DNA from: Pseudoalteromonas ostreae
Lineage (GTDB): Bacteria > Pseudomonadota > Gammaproteobacteria > Enterobacterales > Alteromonadaceae
DNA length: 64,000 nt
Assembly: GCF_018069805.1 (NCBI RefSeq)
Contig: NZ_JAGPYN010000020.1
Location: 1-64,000 of the forward strand
Reading direction: 5' to 3'
The notes under the pieces: generated by a model
What the model saw: the letters and a program-made list of their open reading frames with translations, nothing else
Told to the model about the DNA's origin: nothing
Database searches by the model: none
Made by a program: the position numbers and the translations under genes
Shown: one piece after another, positions 17,408-27,054 of the stretch
Position numbering within the stretch: the stretch's first letter is position 1
Layout: the number at the start of each line of letters is the position of its first letter

Positions 17408-17716
17408 ATGCCAATCGGATCTGTGTTTAATAACGGTGTTGAAGGTTTTAATCGTGCCAGTCAGGGGATCGAGAAAGCCAGCGCAGAAATAAATCGCGCC
17501 AGCATCGAGCAACAAGACGACGCCCAGCTTGCCCAACAGCGCCAGCTGCAAGCAGCTCGTCCGGAAGAAGCGGTAACCGCTCCTGTGTCGCAACCCCCAC
17601 GTATTGATGAAGCCTTGGTTAACTTAAAGGTCGAAGAGTTTAATGCTAAAGCCAATACGCAATCGATTCAAACCGCAGACGAAGTGCTGGGGACTTTGAT
17701 TGATATTCGTGTTTAA
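17408..17716 (+). CDS. small protein resembling flagellar rod/hook D0 helices
   Basis: 102 residues. The first 30 residues (IGSVFNNGVEGFNRASQGI) resemble the N-terminal D0 helix of flagellar rod, hook and filament proteins, and the last 25 (ANTQSIQTADEVLGTLIDIR) resemble the C-terminal D0 helix of FlgE/FlgG-type proteins; only about 45 low-complexity residues (Gln/Pro/Ala) lie between. It thus looks like the two ends of an axial protein with the middle removed. GGAGG ribosome site. Six bases downstream starts the metalloprotease gene, so the two form an operon. No flagellar genes are nearby. Role unknown. Confidence 0.65.
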   Translation: MPIGSVFNNGVEGFNRASQGIEKASAEINRASIEQQDDAQLAQQRQLQAARPEEAVTAPVSQPPRIDEALVNLKVEEFNAKANTQSIQTADEVLGTLIDIRV

Positions 17717-17722
17717 TTTGCC

Positions 17723-18589
17723 ATGAACATTGTCACGCCATTTCCAAACATTAACATAAACACCGCAAATGTTTATACGGAAACCGCTCGGCGTGACAAC
17801 CAGCTTCGGGAAGTTATCCCGCCACCTGCAGCTGCAAAACCGACTAATGCTGAAAACAAAGCGCTCGGTGATAATGAAAAAACCAAACAACCCGGCACAA
17901 ATGATACCGGTACTTACGATGTCAAGGGTAAACTTGCCGACGAAAAAGTAATTCAAGAGCGTCAGCAGGGAGATGCAGAGAAAAACCCAGAACAAAATGA
18001 ACAACAAGATACAGAGAAAGAAGCAAAGCAAAAAGAGCAAGTAGCTCAGCAAGAGCAACAAGACGCTGAGCAAGTCAAAGAGTTAAAAGCGCGTGACACT
18101 GAAGTTCGTGTTCACGAGCAAGCACACGCTTCGGTGGGTGGGCAATATGCTGGTTCACCTAGTTATGAGTACCAAAGAGGGCCTGATGGTCAAAAATATG
18201 CGGTAGGTGGCGAAGTACAAATTGATGTTGCTGAAATAGAAGGCGACCCTGAAGCCACCATCGAAAAAATGCAAACAGTACGAGCAGCAGCGCTTGCTCC
18301 TGCTGAGCCTTCTGGTGCTGACAGAGCTATTGCTGCAGATGCCACACAAAAACTCGCAGCAGCACAAGCTGAGTTAAGCTCTCCTGAAAGTGAGCAAGAC
18401 AGCGACGAAGCTAGCAGTGCAACTTTTAAGGTAGATGACGACACTGCACAAGCTGTATCTTCTTCAAATCCTGAAACCGCAACAGCTAAGCGTGACGCCG
18501 ATGTTGACGCACGAGCAGGGCGTATTGCTCAATTCTACCAAGCGGCTACATCTCCTTATGGGCAAGCAGGCTTTTCGGCTACTATTTAA
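17723..18589 (+). CDS. putative metalloprotease, SprA-related / CJM1_0395 family
   Basis: 288 residues. The N-terminal half is a low-complexity Gln/Glu/Lys-rich segment (about residues 35-115). A conserved core follows: ELKARDTEVRVHEQAHASVG with an HExxH zinc-protease motif, then SYEYQRGPDGQKYAVGGEVQ and ATIEKMQTVRAAALAPAEPS. This core is diagnostic of the SprA-related putative metalloprotease family, whose biochemical role is not established as far as I know. No signal peptide, so it is cytoplasmic unless exported by another route. It is paired with the D0-like small gene. Confidence 0.8.
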   Translation: MNIVTPFPNININTANVYTETARRDNQLREVIPPPAAAKPTNAENKALGDNEKTKQPGTNDTGTYDVKGKLADEKVIQERQQGDAEKNPEQNEQQDTEKEAKQKEQVAQQEQQDAEQVKELKARDTEVRVHEQAHASVGGQYAGSPSYEYQRGPDGQKYAVGGEVQIDVAEIEGDPEATIEKMQTVRAAALAPAEPSGADRAIAADATQKLAAAQAELSSPESEQDSDEASSATFKVDDDTAQAVSSSNPETATAKRDADVDARAGRIAQFYQAATSPYGQAGFSATI

Positions 18590-18743
18590 TATAAGCAGTA
18601 AATTTCTTTTGCCTATTAAATAAGACTCTCAATTAAAATAACTTCACGTTTGTTTACACTATATTGCATTATTGCATTTAATGTTGTTAAGAACATTTCA
18701 AATTGTTATTTTCCCTGCGATTTTTATTAAGGAAAACAATTAA

Positions 18744-19520
18744 ATGAAATATGCAGTATTAGCAGGGGCCTTATCACTCTTCTCAATTACCGCCGGAGCT
18801 AATCAAACATCACTTTTAAGCTACGATTATGTTGAAGTTGGCTATACAAAAACTGACATTAAAAGTAATGATAAAACAGACCCTGACAGCCCAATGTATT
18901 CTGGCTACGACGGGTACATTATTAATCTTAGCAAACAACTTTCTGAAAATTGGTACGTTACAGGCTCGTATTCTCAAAGTCGTGTTGATTATTCTAGCAC
19001 TACTAGGTTTTCCCCTCTACCAGATGGCACTCATCCGTCTAATATGACAGATTCTTATCATGAAACAACAGATATGAGTTTAACTCGTTATAATGTTGGA
19101 TTTGGATACATTCAACATTTTTCAAGAGAAACTTCTGTTGACTATGCCCTGAAATATGGGAAAAGTAAGATTAAGACTGAGGAAACACTTGTACATAGAC
19201 TTGAATCTGATGGTAGTGTTTTTGATGTTTTAAAAACAAACTATGAAAGATCAGAAACAGCTGACTCCTATGAAGTAACTGCACAAATTCGACATTTATT
19301 GACCGAACAATTTGAAGTAAATGCAGGCGTTGGTTATGAGCGTTTACATGGTGTAGGAGCTGGTTATGTACGTTTGCATGATGCTGAAAGTGAAAATAAC
19401 CTCCTATTAAAAGCGGGTATAAATTACGCAGTCACTGATAAAATAACGTTTGCTGTTTCTTACAGTTACGCAGATAAATACGCTGACATCGCAGCTGCAG
19501 CATTTCGTTATTATTTTTAA
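18744..19520 (+). CDS. outer membrane beta-barrel protein
   Basis: 258 residues with a signal peptide (KYAVLAGALSLFSITAGA) and alternating hydrophobic/polar strands; it ends in a barrel-type last strand, AAFRYYF, with terminal Phe as required for BAM-assisted insertion. Around ten to twelve strands can be traced, for example YDYVEVGYTKTDI and NVGFGYIQHFS. Strong AAGGA ribosome site. Resembles generic OmpW/OmpA-barrel-sized proteins; substrate unknown. Confidence 0.75.
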   Translation: MKYAVLAGALSLFSITAGANQTSLLSYDYVEVGYTKTDIKSNDKTDPDSPMYSGYDGYIINLSKQLSENWYVTGSYSQSRVDYSSTTRFSPLPDGTHPSNMTDSYHETTDMSLTRYNVGFGYIQHFSRETSVDYALKYGKSKIKTEETLVHRLESDGSVFDVLKTNYERSETADSYEVTAQIRHLLTEQFEVNAGVGYERLHGVGAGYVRLHDAESENNLLLKAGINYAVTDKITFAVSYSYADKYADIAAAAFRYYF

Positions 19521-19543
19521 AGAAAATTTAAATAGTAGAATAG

Positions 19544-19579
19544 CAAACACCACAAACTAGGCTTTGTGGTGTTTGTGTT
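19544..19579. terminator. bidirectional terminator between the barrel gene and tex
   Basis: A perfect 13-bp stem, CAAACACCACAAA at 19544-19556 with its complement at 19563-19575, loop CTAGGC. It lies between converging genes. Confidence 0.85.
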
Positions 19580-19585
19580 TACGTG

Positions 19586-21919
19586 TTACTTTTTCACTTT
19601 TGCATTTGCGAAGGCATCTGCAAATGCATTGCCCATCATGGCATTACCCGTATCGCGTTTTGGTTTTGCAGCGCGAGGTTGCTGAGCATTGTTACGATTA
19701 TTGGTTTGTGGCTTTTGACTGATTGATGGAGCAGGTTTATTGCTAGTGTCAATGTCATCATCTAAGCGCATGGTAAAACTAATACGTTTACGGGCAGCGT
19801 CAACTTCAACCACTTTTACTTTAACAATATCGCCGGCCTTAACAACTTCACGCGGATCAGAAATAAACTTATTAGTAATTGCTGAAATGTGTACTAGGCC
19901 ATCTTGGTGTACACCCACATCAACAAAAGCACCAAAGTTAGCAACGTTTGAAACCACGCCTTCTAAAATCATCCCTGGCTTTAAGTCACTGATTTTTTCA
20001 ACACCGGCTTTAAATTCAGCAGTTTTAAATTCAGGGCGTGGATCTCGGCCTGGTTTATCAAGCTCACTAATAATATCGGTGACAGTTGGTAGGCCGAATT
20101 TGTCATCAATATAATCATTTGCAACTAGCTTATTGAGTACTTCAGAATTACCAATAAGGCTGCTTATATCTAGATTACTTTGCTCACTAATTCGCTTCAC
20201 AACAGGATAGGCCTCTGGGTGAACCGATGATTTATCAAGTGGGTCGCTACCGTTGCTAATTTTTAAGAAACCAGCAGCTTGCTCGAATGCTTTTGGTCCC
20301 AAGCGCTCTACTTTTTTAAGTTCAGAGCGTTTAGTGAATGAGCCATTGCTATCGCGGTAATTGACAATATTTTGCGCTAAAGTTTTGTTTAAACCTGAAA
20401 CACGGGTTAGCAAAGGAACTGACGCCATATTTAAATCAACACCGACCGTGTTTACACAGTCTTCAACTACGGCCGTTAGCGTTTGACCTAATTGACTTTG
20501 TGAAACATCGTGTTGATATTGGCCAACACCAATTGATTTAGGCTCTATTTTTACCAGCTCTGCCAGAGGGTCTTGTAAACGACGCGCGATAGACACGGCG
20601 CCACGAATAGACACATCGAGATCAGGGAATTCATTCGCCGCAAATTCAGAGGCTGAATAAACTGATGCCCCAGCTTCGCTCACCATGATCTTATTCAGCT
20701 TGAGCTCGGTGTTTGCTTTTATTAACTCGCCAACAAGCTTGTCTGATTCGCGAGATGCTGTACCGTTGCCAATGGCGATTAGCTCAACCTTATGTTGACG
20801 ACATAATTGCTCAAGTGTTCGTAATGACTTATCCCAGTGGTTTTGTGGTGCATGTGGGAAGATAGTTTGTGTGGCTAATAACTTACCAGTGCTATCAACA
20901 ACGGCAATTTTACAGCCAGTGCGCAGACCTGGATCGAGGCCCAATGTTATGCGAGGCCCAGCAGGGGCAGCCATAAGTAAGTCTTTTAAGTTTTTAGCGA
21001 ACACATCGATAGCGCCTGTTTCGGCTTTTTCACGCATGGCTGCTAAAAATTCGTTTTCTAAATGCAAGCCTAGTTTAATTTTCCAGGCCCACTGCACGAC
21101 AGTGAGTAACCACTGGCTGGCTACTTGGTTGTTAATATCAAGGCGGTAATGATCGGCAATCATCACGGCACACATATGGGCCGGGTTTTCTGAACTTGGC
21201 TCAGGGTTGATTGTTAACTGTAGAATACCCTCGTTGCGCGCGCGCAACATAGCTAAAGCGCGGTGCGAAGGCACTTTTTTAAGCGCTTCTTGATGCTCAA
21301 AATAATCGCGGTATTTAGCGCCAGCTTGTTCTTGGCCTTTGATTAAGCTTGCTTCGATTTGACCATGCTGACTGATATGACTACGAAATTTGGCGAGCAG
21401 CTTGGCATCTTCAGCAAAGCGTTCCATTAAAATAAATTTAGCGCCATCCAGAACTGCTTTTTCATCAGCAAAGCCTGCTTCTACATTTAGGTAGCCAGCA
21501 GCTTGTTGCTCAGGATCTAAAGAAGCATCATTAAATAAAGCATTCGCTAACGGCTCAAGACCAGCTTCAATAGCAATTTGCCCCTTAGTGCGGCGCTTAG
21601 CTTTGTAAGGTAAATATAAATCTTCAAGTTCAGTCTTGCTGTCCGCATTATTAATATCGGCAGCTAAGCTGGAGGTGAGTTTATCTTGCGCTTTAATCGT
21701 CGAAAGAATGAAGGCTCTACGTTCTTCCAGCTCTCTTAAATACGATAAACGCTGCTCTAACAATCGTAATTGGGTATCGTCTAAACCACCCGTTACTTCT
21801 TTACGATAGCGGGCAATAAAAGGCACAGTTGAACCTTCATCGAGTAATTTTGTAGCAGCTATAACTTGTTGCTCTTGAGCATTCAGCTCAGTGGCTAAAC
21901 GTGCAGAGATATTGCTCAT
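19586..21919 (-). CDS. tex: RNA-binding transcription accessory protein Tex
   Basis: 777 residues. Domain order: N-terminal helical Tex region ([37 protein letters not shown]), YqgF/RNase H-like domain ([19 protein letters not shown]), helix-hairpin-helix pair ([17 protein letters not shown]), and a C-terminal S1 RNA-binding domain ([20 protein letters not shown]). The tail is a basic, low-complexity extension. Homologous to E. coli YhgF; implicated in transcription and RNA quality control. Near greB-ompR-envZ as in E. coli, but separated by two inserted genes. Confidence 0.96.
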   Translation of the reverse strand: MSNISARLATELNAQEQQVIAATKLLDEGSTVPFIARYRKEVTGGLDDTQLRLLEQRLSYLRELEERRAFILSTIKAQDKLTSSLAADINNADSKTELEDLYLPYKAKRRTKGQIAIEAGLEPLANALFNDASLDPEQQAAGYLNVEAGFADEKAVLDGAKFILMERFAEDAKLLAKFRSHISQHGQIEASLIKGQEQAGAKYRDYFEHQEALKKVPSHRALAMLRARNEGILQLTINPEPSSENPAHMCAVMIADHYRLDINNQVASQWLLTVVQWAWKIKLGLHLENEFLAAMREKAETGAIDVFAKNLKDLLMAAPAGPRITLGLDPGLRTGCKIAVVDSTGKLLATQTIFPHAPQNHWDKSLRTLEQLCRQHKVELIAIGNGTASRESDKLVGELIKANTELKLNKIMVSEAGASVYSASEFAANEFPDLDVSIRGAVSIARRLQDPLAELVKIEPKSIGVGQYQHDVSQSQLGQTLTAVVEDCVNTVGVDLNMASVPLLTRVSGLNKTLAQNIVNYRDSNGSFTKRSELKKVERLGPKAFEQAAGFLKISNGSDPLDKSSVHPEAYPVVKRISEQSNLDISSLIGNSEVLNKLVANDYIDDKFGLPTVTDIISELDKPGRDPRPEFKTAEFKAGVEKISDLKPGMILEGVVSNVANFGAFVDVGVHQDGLVHISAITNKFISDPREVVKAGDIVKVKVVEVDAARKRISFTMRLDDDIDTSNKPAPSISQKPQTNNRNNAQQPRAAKPKRDTGNAMMGNAFADAFANAKVKK

Positions 21920-22006
21920 GCAAAAACCTTATTAAACAATTTGAAGACCAGAACGATAGTTTTGGCAGAATTAATTGCTTGAATAATATCACAGCAGGGC
22001 TTAATA

Positions 22007-22049
22007 AAAAGGCCTTAAAGTATGCTATTTATATACTTTAAGGCCTTTT
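22007..22049 (-). terminator. strong hairpin terminator after the CBS gene
   Basis: A perfect 17-bp stem (22007-22023 with 22033-22049) around a 9-base loop, T-rich at both ends. Confidence 0.85.
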
Positions 22050-22082
22050 AAATAGATGGTTCAATTAAACATGTATCAGTGC

Positions 22083-22664
22083 TTAATGAGGGTGTTCAAT
22101 ATGTTGCATTACTTCACTAAAACTGTGCGCGATAGGAGTGATATGTAACGGAATTTGTAATGTTTTAGCAATTTCTCGAGCTGAAATTAAACCACAAATT
22201 TCATTATGCGCGGTAGTAACCAGTAAAAACATAATACCGTTTTGTTCCATTGTTTGTAGTGCATCACCAATACAAGCATAACTTAAGCTTTGCATGCTTA
22301 CGCCAGTTAAGTGGCTAAGAGGTGTCATTACATGAAGTAAGTTAACTTCATTGCGAGATACATTTAAACGCTGCGCTAAAATCATAATTTTTGAGCTTTG
22401 TAGATCAGCACTAGATGCTATACCAAGTAATTTCTCTTTATCATCTAGTACTAAAATAAAGTCTGTATGTTGGCTAGTGATCTGTTTTAATGCATCAACA
22501 ACGCTGGTTTCGAAATGAGCACGTAGCGGATCTTTTTGAGTAAAATTATTGACCATTTTCAAAGCAGGAGACGTTAAATCAATTAACGGCTGAGTGTCAC
22601 GGTAAGTGTGGGATAAAACGCCTTTAGAAATATCTTGAGTACGAAGTTCTTTAAAGTTAGCCAT
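22083..22664 (-). CDS. CBS-domain protein
   Basis: 193 residues from ATG 22664, chosen for the GGTGG ribosome site seven bases upstream; the frame continues four codons further. It contains two CBS motifs: FETSVVDALKQITSQHTDFILVLDD...LLGIASSADL (about residues 50-95) and a second from about 125 (YACIGDALQTMEQNGIMFLLV ... LISAREIAK). CBS pairs bind adenosyl ligands and regulate partner proteins; none is fused here. A gene for a small secreted protein lies upstream on the same strand. Confidence 0.8.
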   Translation of the reverse strand: MANFKELRTQDISKGVLSHTYRDTQPLIDLTSPALKMVNNFTQKDPLRAHFETSVVDALKQITSQHTDFILVLDDKEKLLGIASSADLQSSKIMILAQRLNVSRNEVNLLHVMTPLSHLTGVSMQSLSYACIGDALQTMEQNGIMFLLVTTAHNEICGLISAREIAKTLQIPLHITPIAHSFSEVMQHIEHPH

Positions 22665-22713
22665 AGTAACCACCAATTGTGTTATTAAATCTAATCAAGT
22701 TTTAAGCGATAAA

Positions 22714-23022
22714 TTAAATGAAATAAGTCGGTGGTCCACGCTGGTACGCATAGCTAAAAGGTTGTACGAAAGTGGTACTCACATAAAGTGATAAAATGTT
22801 TTCAGGGAGTGGTTGAAGCGCCCTGATAGAGATCCCGTTAACGTGTGTGTCTAAGTCAACGTCAAAATTAGCTTGGTCAGGAATGTCACAAGCAATATAG
22901 TTTATGGTTGGGGATAAATGATCGTGGTCGTCAAAACCTTGAGCAAGTACAGTCAAACTCACACTCATTAAGAGTGTAAATAACATGGCATGACTTACTA
23001 TGCGATGTATTACGTTTGACAT
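22714..23022 (-). CDS. small secreted protein ending in an RGPP-type tail, unknown function
   Basis: 102 residues with a clear signal peptide (HAMLFTLLMSVSLTVLAQG). The mature part (about 75 residues) has an acidic His-rich start (FDDHDHLSP), a single Cys, and ends SYAYQRGPPTYFI. I do not recognise a named family. It sits 49 bases upstream of the CBS gene, likely in one operon. Proteins of this size with a terminal Arg-Gly-Pro-Pro are, in my memory, frequent in Alteromonadales, but this is not verifiable here. Confidence 0.6.
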   Translation of the reverse strand: MSNVIHRIVSHAMLFTLLMSVSLTVLAQGFDDHDHLSPTINYIACDIPDQANFDVDLDTHVNGISIRALQPLPENILSLYVSTTFVQPFSYAYQRGPPTYFI

Positions 23023-23169
23023 AATTACTACCTTCTAATATTCAACTCAAGCGCGAAATGCTTTACTGGAGTACTTTTATTTATAGTCTACAAATTCACT
23101 TTAGACAATCAATAATTAACCTTATCTGAATAATGAGAAGCGAGGATCTATCGTTTTACTGAGGATTTA

Positions 23170-23646
23170 TCAAGCACCAGGGTAACTAATACTGTTAACG
23201 TACCACTCTTTTTTGCCCTGCGGAGTTGTAACATAAAACTCATCATCCACTTGTTTTTTCAATAGTGCGCGCGCCATCGGTGAATCAATCGAGATATAAT
23301 CTTTGCGGTCATAAATCTCATCAGGGCCTACAATGCGAAACTTCAGCACTTCACCTTGTTCATTTTCTATTTCGACCCATGCACCAAAAAACACTTTACC
23401 TGCTTGCTGCGGCGAGTAATCAATTATTTTTAGATCCGGCATGCGTTTGCGCAAATACCGCACGCGACGATCTATTTGTCTTAACAAGCGTTTATTGTAC
23501 TGATAATCAGCATTTTCTGAACGGTCACCAAGGCTAGCAGCCCAGCTCACTATTTTGGTGACTTCAGGGCGTTTAACATTCCATAAGTGGTCGTGTTCTT
23601 GTTGCAGCTGTAAATACCCTTCGCGGGTGATTAAATTAGTTTTCAC
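23170..23646 (-). CDS. greB: transcription elongation factor GreB
   Basis: 158 residues, identical in length to E. coli GreB, if translation starts at the GTG at 23646 (GTG AAA ACT...), preceded by AAGG. Upstream in-frame codons give no homology. GreB enters the RNA polymerase secondary channel and stimulates cleavage of backtracked RNA. Coiled-coil tip residues DRSENADYQYNK are intact, as is the C-terminal globular signature RIVGPDEIYDRKDYISIDSP. Divergent from ompR, as in E. coli. Confidence 0.95.
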   Translation of the reverse strand: MKTNLITREGYLQLQQEHDHLWNVKRPEVTKIVSWAASLGDRSENADYQYNKRLLRQIDRRVRYLRKRMPDLKIIDYSPQQAGKVFFGAWVEIENEQGEVLKFRIVGPDEIYDRKDYISIDSPMARALLKKQVDDEFYVTTPQGKKEWYVNSISYPGA

Positions 23647-23833
23647 GTTTAAATTATTACCTTGAGAAACACCTAGGCAAGGTATAAAAATCTTGTTGGC
23701 TTGTCGAGCTGATTTTTGTTCTCGCCAGCATTTTTGTGGGCTTGAAATGTTCAGTAACAATCTAGTGGCCTAATTAGTTTTTTATTATCATGTTTTTCAT
23801 TTATATTAATCACAACAGTACAGAAAAATAAGA

Positions 23834-24562
23834 ATGAAAGTAATGGGACATGAAACCACAAAAGTATTAGTCGTTGATGATGATATGCGTTTACGCAGCT
23901 TGTTAGAGCGCTACTTGGTAGAACAAGGATTTATTGTGCGTACAGCTGCTAATTCGGAACAAATGGATCGGCTGTTAGAACGTGAAAACTTTCACTTGAT
24001 GGTACTTGATTTAATGTTACCCGGTGAAGATGGCTTATCTATCTGTCAGCGGTTGCGCCAAAAAGAAAATGAAATTCCAATTGTCATGTTAACGGCTAAA
24101 GGTGATGAGGTTGATCGTATTATCGGTTTAGAGCTTGGTGCTGATGATTACATCCCCAAACCATTTAACCCGCGTGAATTATTAGCGCGTATTAAAGCTA
24201 TTTTGCGTCGTCGTTCAAAAGAAGTGCCTGGTGCGCCCGCAGCAGAAGAAAACGAAATCAAATTTGGTGAGTTTTCACTTAATTTAGCCACCCGTGAAAT
24301 GAGCCAAGGCGACAAAACCATGTCGTTGACCAGTGGTGAGTTTGCGGTATTGAAAGCGCTTGTTACACATCCACGAGAGCCGCTTAGCCGTGATAAGTTA
24401 ATGAACTTAGCGCGTGGTCGAGATTACAGTGCATTAGAGCGTAGTATCGATGTACAAGTCTCACGTTTGCGGCGCATGATCGAAGTCGATGCCGCTAATC
24501 CACGTTATATTCAAACTGTATGGGGCTTAGGTTATGTATTTGTTCCAGATGGTGAAAAATAG
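23834..24562 (+). CDS. ompR: response regulator OmpR
   Basis: 242 residues. Receiver domain with acidic pocket VDDD, phospho-acceptor Asp in [12 protein letters not shown], Thr in MLTAKG and Lys in IPKPF; winged-helix DNA-binding domain at the C-terminus ([23 protein letters not shown]). Regulates porin and osmotic genes. The ATG at 23843 is an alternative start. Followed five bases later by envZ. Confidence 0.95.
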   Translation: MKVMGHETTKVLVVDDDMRLRSLLERYLVEQGFIVRTAANSEQMDRLLERENFHLMVLDLMLPGEDGLSICQRLRQKENEIPIVMLTAKGDEVDRIIGLELGADDYIPKPFNPRELLARIKAILRRRSKEVPGAPAAEENEIKFGEFSLNLATREMSQGDKTMSLTSGEFAVLKALVTHPREPLSRDKLMNLARGRDYSALERSIDVQVSRLRRMIEVDAANPRYIQTVWGLGYVFVPDGEK

Positions 24563-24567
24563 CCATA

Positions 24568-25872
24568 ATGAGTATGTTTCCCAAAAGTGCATTTGGACAA
24601 ACGGTGTTTTTAGTGGCGGCACTGTTGTTGATCAACCAAGTAGTGTCTTACATCACGGTTAGCCTTTACGTCGTTAAGCCTACTATTGAGCAAGTTAACC
24701 TTATTCTTGCAAAACAAATCAAAACTGTGTTTATAGATTGGGAAGATGGCGTTGAAATAAGCGATGATGTATCTGAAAAGTTTTTTGAAATAACCGGTAT
24801 CGAAGTCATGACCCAGCGCCAAGCGATGAGCGAAGGTTTGGCGCAAACTCGTGAATATTCGATGTTGTCGCGAAGTATGTCTGAGCAACTAAATGGTTCA
24901 GCCCGAGTGCGTATTAGCCAAACAGATCCGCTTGTTTATTGGGTAGAAGCGCCGCAAGCACCGGGTTACTGGGTTAAAGTACCGCTCACTGGTTTTAAAG
25001 AAAACAATCTCGAATTTCTAACCTTCTATTTATCTAGTATCGGCTTTTTAAGTGTACTCGGTGGTTGGTTGTTCGCACGTCATTTGAATCGACCTTTAAA
25101 AGCGCTACAACAAGCGGCGGTAAAAGTAGGGGTCGGAGATTTTTCTACAAAATTAGAGGAGCACGGCTCAACTGAAGTCATCGAAGTAACTCGTGCGTTT
25201 AATCAAATGTCACGGGGTATTGCAGCGCTTGAGAATGACCGCCGTTTACTTATGGCTGGGGTGTCTCATGATTTACGTACGCCGCTAACGCGGATTCGCC
25301 TTGCTACCGAAATGATGTCGGATGAAGAAGATTATCTGCGTGAAGGGATCATCTACGATATTGAAGACATGAATGCCATTATTGATCAGTTTATTGAGTA
25401 TTTGCGTCATCACAAACGTGAGGAGTTAGCGCTTGAAGATCTCAACGCGATAGTGTCAGAAGTGGTGCATTCAGAACAAAAACATCAACGCACTATCACT
25501 TTTAGCGAAAATCCTAGTATTAGTAATATTCCTTTAAGTATGGTGGCAATCAAGCGAGTTATTACCAACATGATTGAAAATGCGATCCGTTATTCGGATG
25601 GTGATATTGCTGTTGAAACTGCGCTAAGTCGTGATAAAAAATACGCTATGGTGATTGTAAAAGATCATGGTCCAGGTATTCCTGAAAGTGAACTTGAAAC
25701 GGTATTTGAACCTTTTAAACAAGGCGATGCTGCGCGAGGCAGTGAAGGTAGTGGGTTAGGGCTTGCGATCATTAAGCGCATAGTTGATATGCATGGTGGT
25801 AAAGTAAAACTGGTTAATCGCCCTGAAGGCGGTTTAAATGCAGAGGTTTATTTACCAGTCAAAGTTAGTTAG
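24568..25872 (+). CDS. envZ: osmosensor histidine kinase EnvZ
   Basis: 434 residues. First transmembrane span ([20 protein letters not shown]), periplasmic loop to about residue 150, second span ([20 protein letters not shown]), HAMP, then the dimerisation domain with phospho-His in [20 protein letters not shown] and an ATPase domain with N box ([10 protein letters not shown]), G1 (DHGPGIP) and G2 (GSGLGLAI). Forms a bicistronic unit with ompR. Confidence 0.95.
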   Translation: MSMFPKSAFGQTVFLVAALLLINQVVSYITVSLYVVKPTIEQVNLILAKQIKTVFIDWEDGVEISDDVSEKFFEITGIEVMTQRQAMSEGLAQTREYSMLSRSMSEQLNGSARVRISQTDPLVYWVEAPQAPGYWVKVPLTGFKENNLEFLTFYLSSIGFLSVLGGWLFARHLNRPLKALQQAAVKVGVGDFSTKLEEHGSTEVIEVTRAFNQMSRGIAALENDRRLLMAGVSHDLRTPLTRIRLATEMMSDEEDYLREGIIYDIEDMNAIIDQFIEYLRHHKREELALEDLNAIVSEVVHSEQKHQRTITFSENPSISNIPLSMVAIKRVITNMIENAIRYSDGDIAVETALSRDKKYAMVIVKDHGPGIPESELETVFEPFKQGDAARGSEGSGLGLAIIKRIVDMHGGKVKLVNRPEGGLNAEVYLPVKVS

Positions 25873-25886
25873 CTGTATATACTTTT

Positions 25887-25910
25887 ATACTACTATACTA
25901 CTATACTACT
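25887..25910. repeat. octanucleotide repeat ATACTACT x3 across the lodB stop codon
   Basis: Three perfect tandem 8-base units that cover the end of the minus-strand flavoprotein gene: its last codons and stop are written in this repeat. Gain or loss of a unit would change frame and the C-terminal residues. Confidence 0.85.
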
Positions 25911-27050
25911 CGGCTGCTGTCTGCGCTGCCAAAAAGGGCTGTTTGACCAGCGTTGCTCTTGAGCGTAAAAATAGCGTTTGTGATCTAAATAACGATGCCA
26001 AATCTGTTCTATTTGTTGCTGATATAGTTTTTTAAATTGTAGCTGGCTATCGTGTTCTATTTTATTGACTATATCGAGTTTTTTCATCAGATCGGCAAGT
26101 TGCATGGCACTTGCCATCGCATTAAAAATTCCTTGTGATGAGATTGGGTCAAAGCTTAGTGCTGCATCACCTAGAGCTGCCCATTGTTGGCCTGCAAAAC
26201 ATTCCAAGCGAGTGGAGTTAGCGCTGACGATACCATGTAGTGTTATTGGCTGTTGGCATACATCGAGAATCTTTGCTTGATTGGCATAACATTGCGCATG
26301 TTGAGTAAATAACTTTGCATCACGATGTAAGTCTTTGGTGAGTAAATCCGGATCAGTTTGAAATGCTAAAACACGACGTTGGTTTGGTAATGGTGCACTG
26401 TACCACCAGCCGTTTTGCGTGGCACAAATGCTGCCTAGTTGATTTTCAATAGTATTAGCCACGGTTGCCCAGCAAGATATTAGACGGTCATGTTGTTTGC
26501 GAGCGGTGTATTTTTTTGCAAAATGAGCCTCTCGGCCAGTGGCATCAATTACAAACTGACTCGCAATGTTGGTTGTTTGCTCGTGTTGCAATTGTGCTAG
26601 TGTTATTTGCCAGTGCTGTCCTTGATATTCACTGTGTACTAATTTGGCAGGCCAAATACAGTGTATACCCCGTTGCAGCGCTTTTTCGCGTAAAAAAATC
26701 TCAAATACTTGGCGATCCAAACGCCAACCAAAACCATCCGGGTTATTGAGATTATCAGTAACATAGGGTGTTGATTGGCCCCAACTTATCTGCAATCCTG
26801 TGTTATGTAAATGCAGCGGGATTGGTGTGCTGGTTGCGAGTTGGTGTTCAAATTCAGTTAACAAATCTAACTGTTGTAAAATACGCCGTGCGGCAGGTGC
26901 TAAGCATTCACCAATTCGCTCTTCGGGCATCTCAGACTTATCAATCAAAGTAACTTGATATGAATCACATAAAGCAAGTGCAGCGATACAACCTGCCACA
27001 CCTGCACCAATGATCACAACATCCGTTTGTAATTCGGTCTCTTTAAGCAT
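25893..27050 (-). CDS. lodB: LodB/GoxB-type FAD-dependent CTQ maturation protein
   Basis: 385 residues from ATG 27050, four bases after the upstream stop, with AAAGGACG as ribosome site ten bases before; the longer frame overlaps the upstream gene without support. Family of flavin-dependent tryptophan halogenases and hydroxylases: dinucleotide motif VVIIGAGVAGCIAALAL, ERIGECLAP, and FAD motif LGDAALSFDPISSQG. LodB/GoxB proteins install the quinone on the LodA-type oxidase (cysteine tryptophylquinone formation). Placed directly after a LodA-domain gene, this is its expected partner. The C-terminal codons run into an octamer repeat. Confidence 0.85.
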   Translation of the reverse strand: MLKETELQTDVVIIGAGVAGCIAALALCDSYQVTLIDKSEMPEERIGECLAPAARRILQQLDLLTEFEHQLATSTPIPLHLHNTGLQISWGQSTPYVTDNLNNPDGFGWRLDRQVFEIFLREKALQRGIHCIWPAKLVHSEYQGQHWQITLAQLQHEQTTNIASQFVIDATGREAHFAKKYTARKQHDRLISCWATVANTIENQLGSICATQNGWWYSAPLPNQRRVLAFQTDPDLLTKDLHRDAKLFTQHAQCYANQAKILDVCQQPITLHGIVSANSTRLECFAGQQWAALGDAALSFDPISSQGIFNAMASAMQLADLMKKLDIVNKIEHDSQLQFKKLYQQQIEQIWHRYLDHKRYFYAQEQRWSNSPFWQRRQQPSSIVV

Positions 27051-27054
27051 TGCT

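Noticed and set aside
17624..18073. Hydrophobic minus-strand frame rich in Leu and Cys
   Set aside because: It is antisense to the Gln/Lys/Glu-rich coding region of the metalloprotease gene, which explains the hydrophobic composition.
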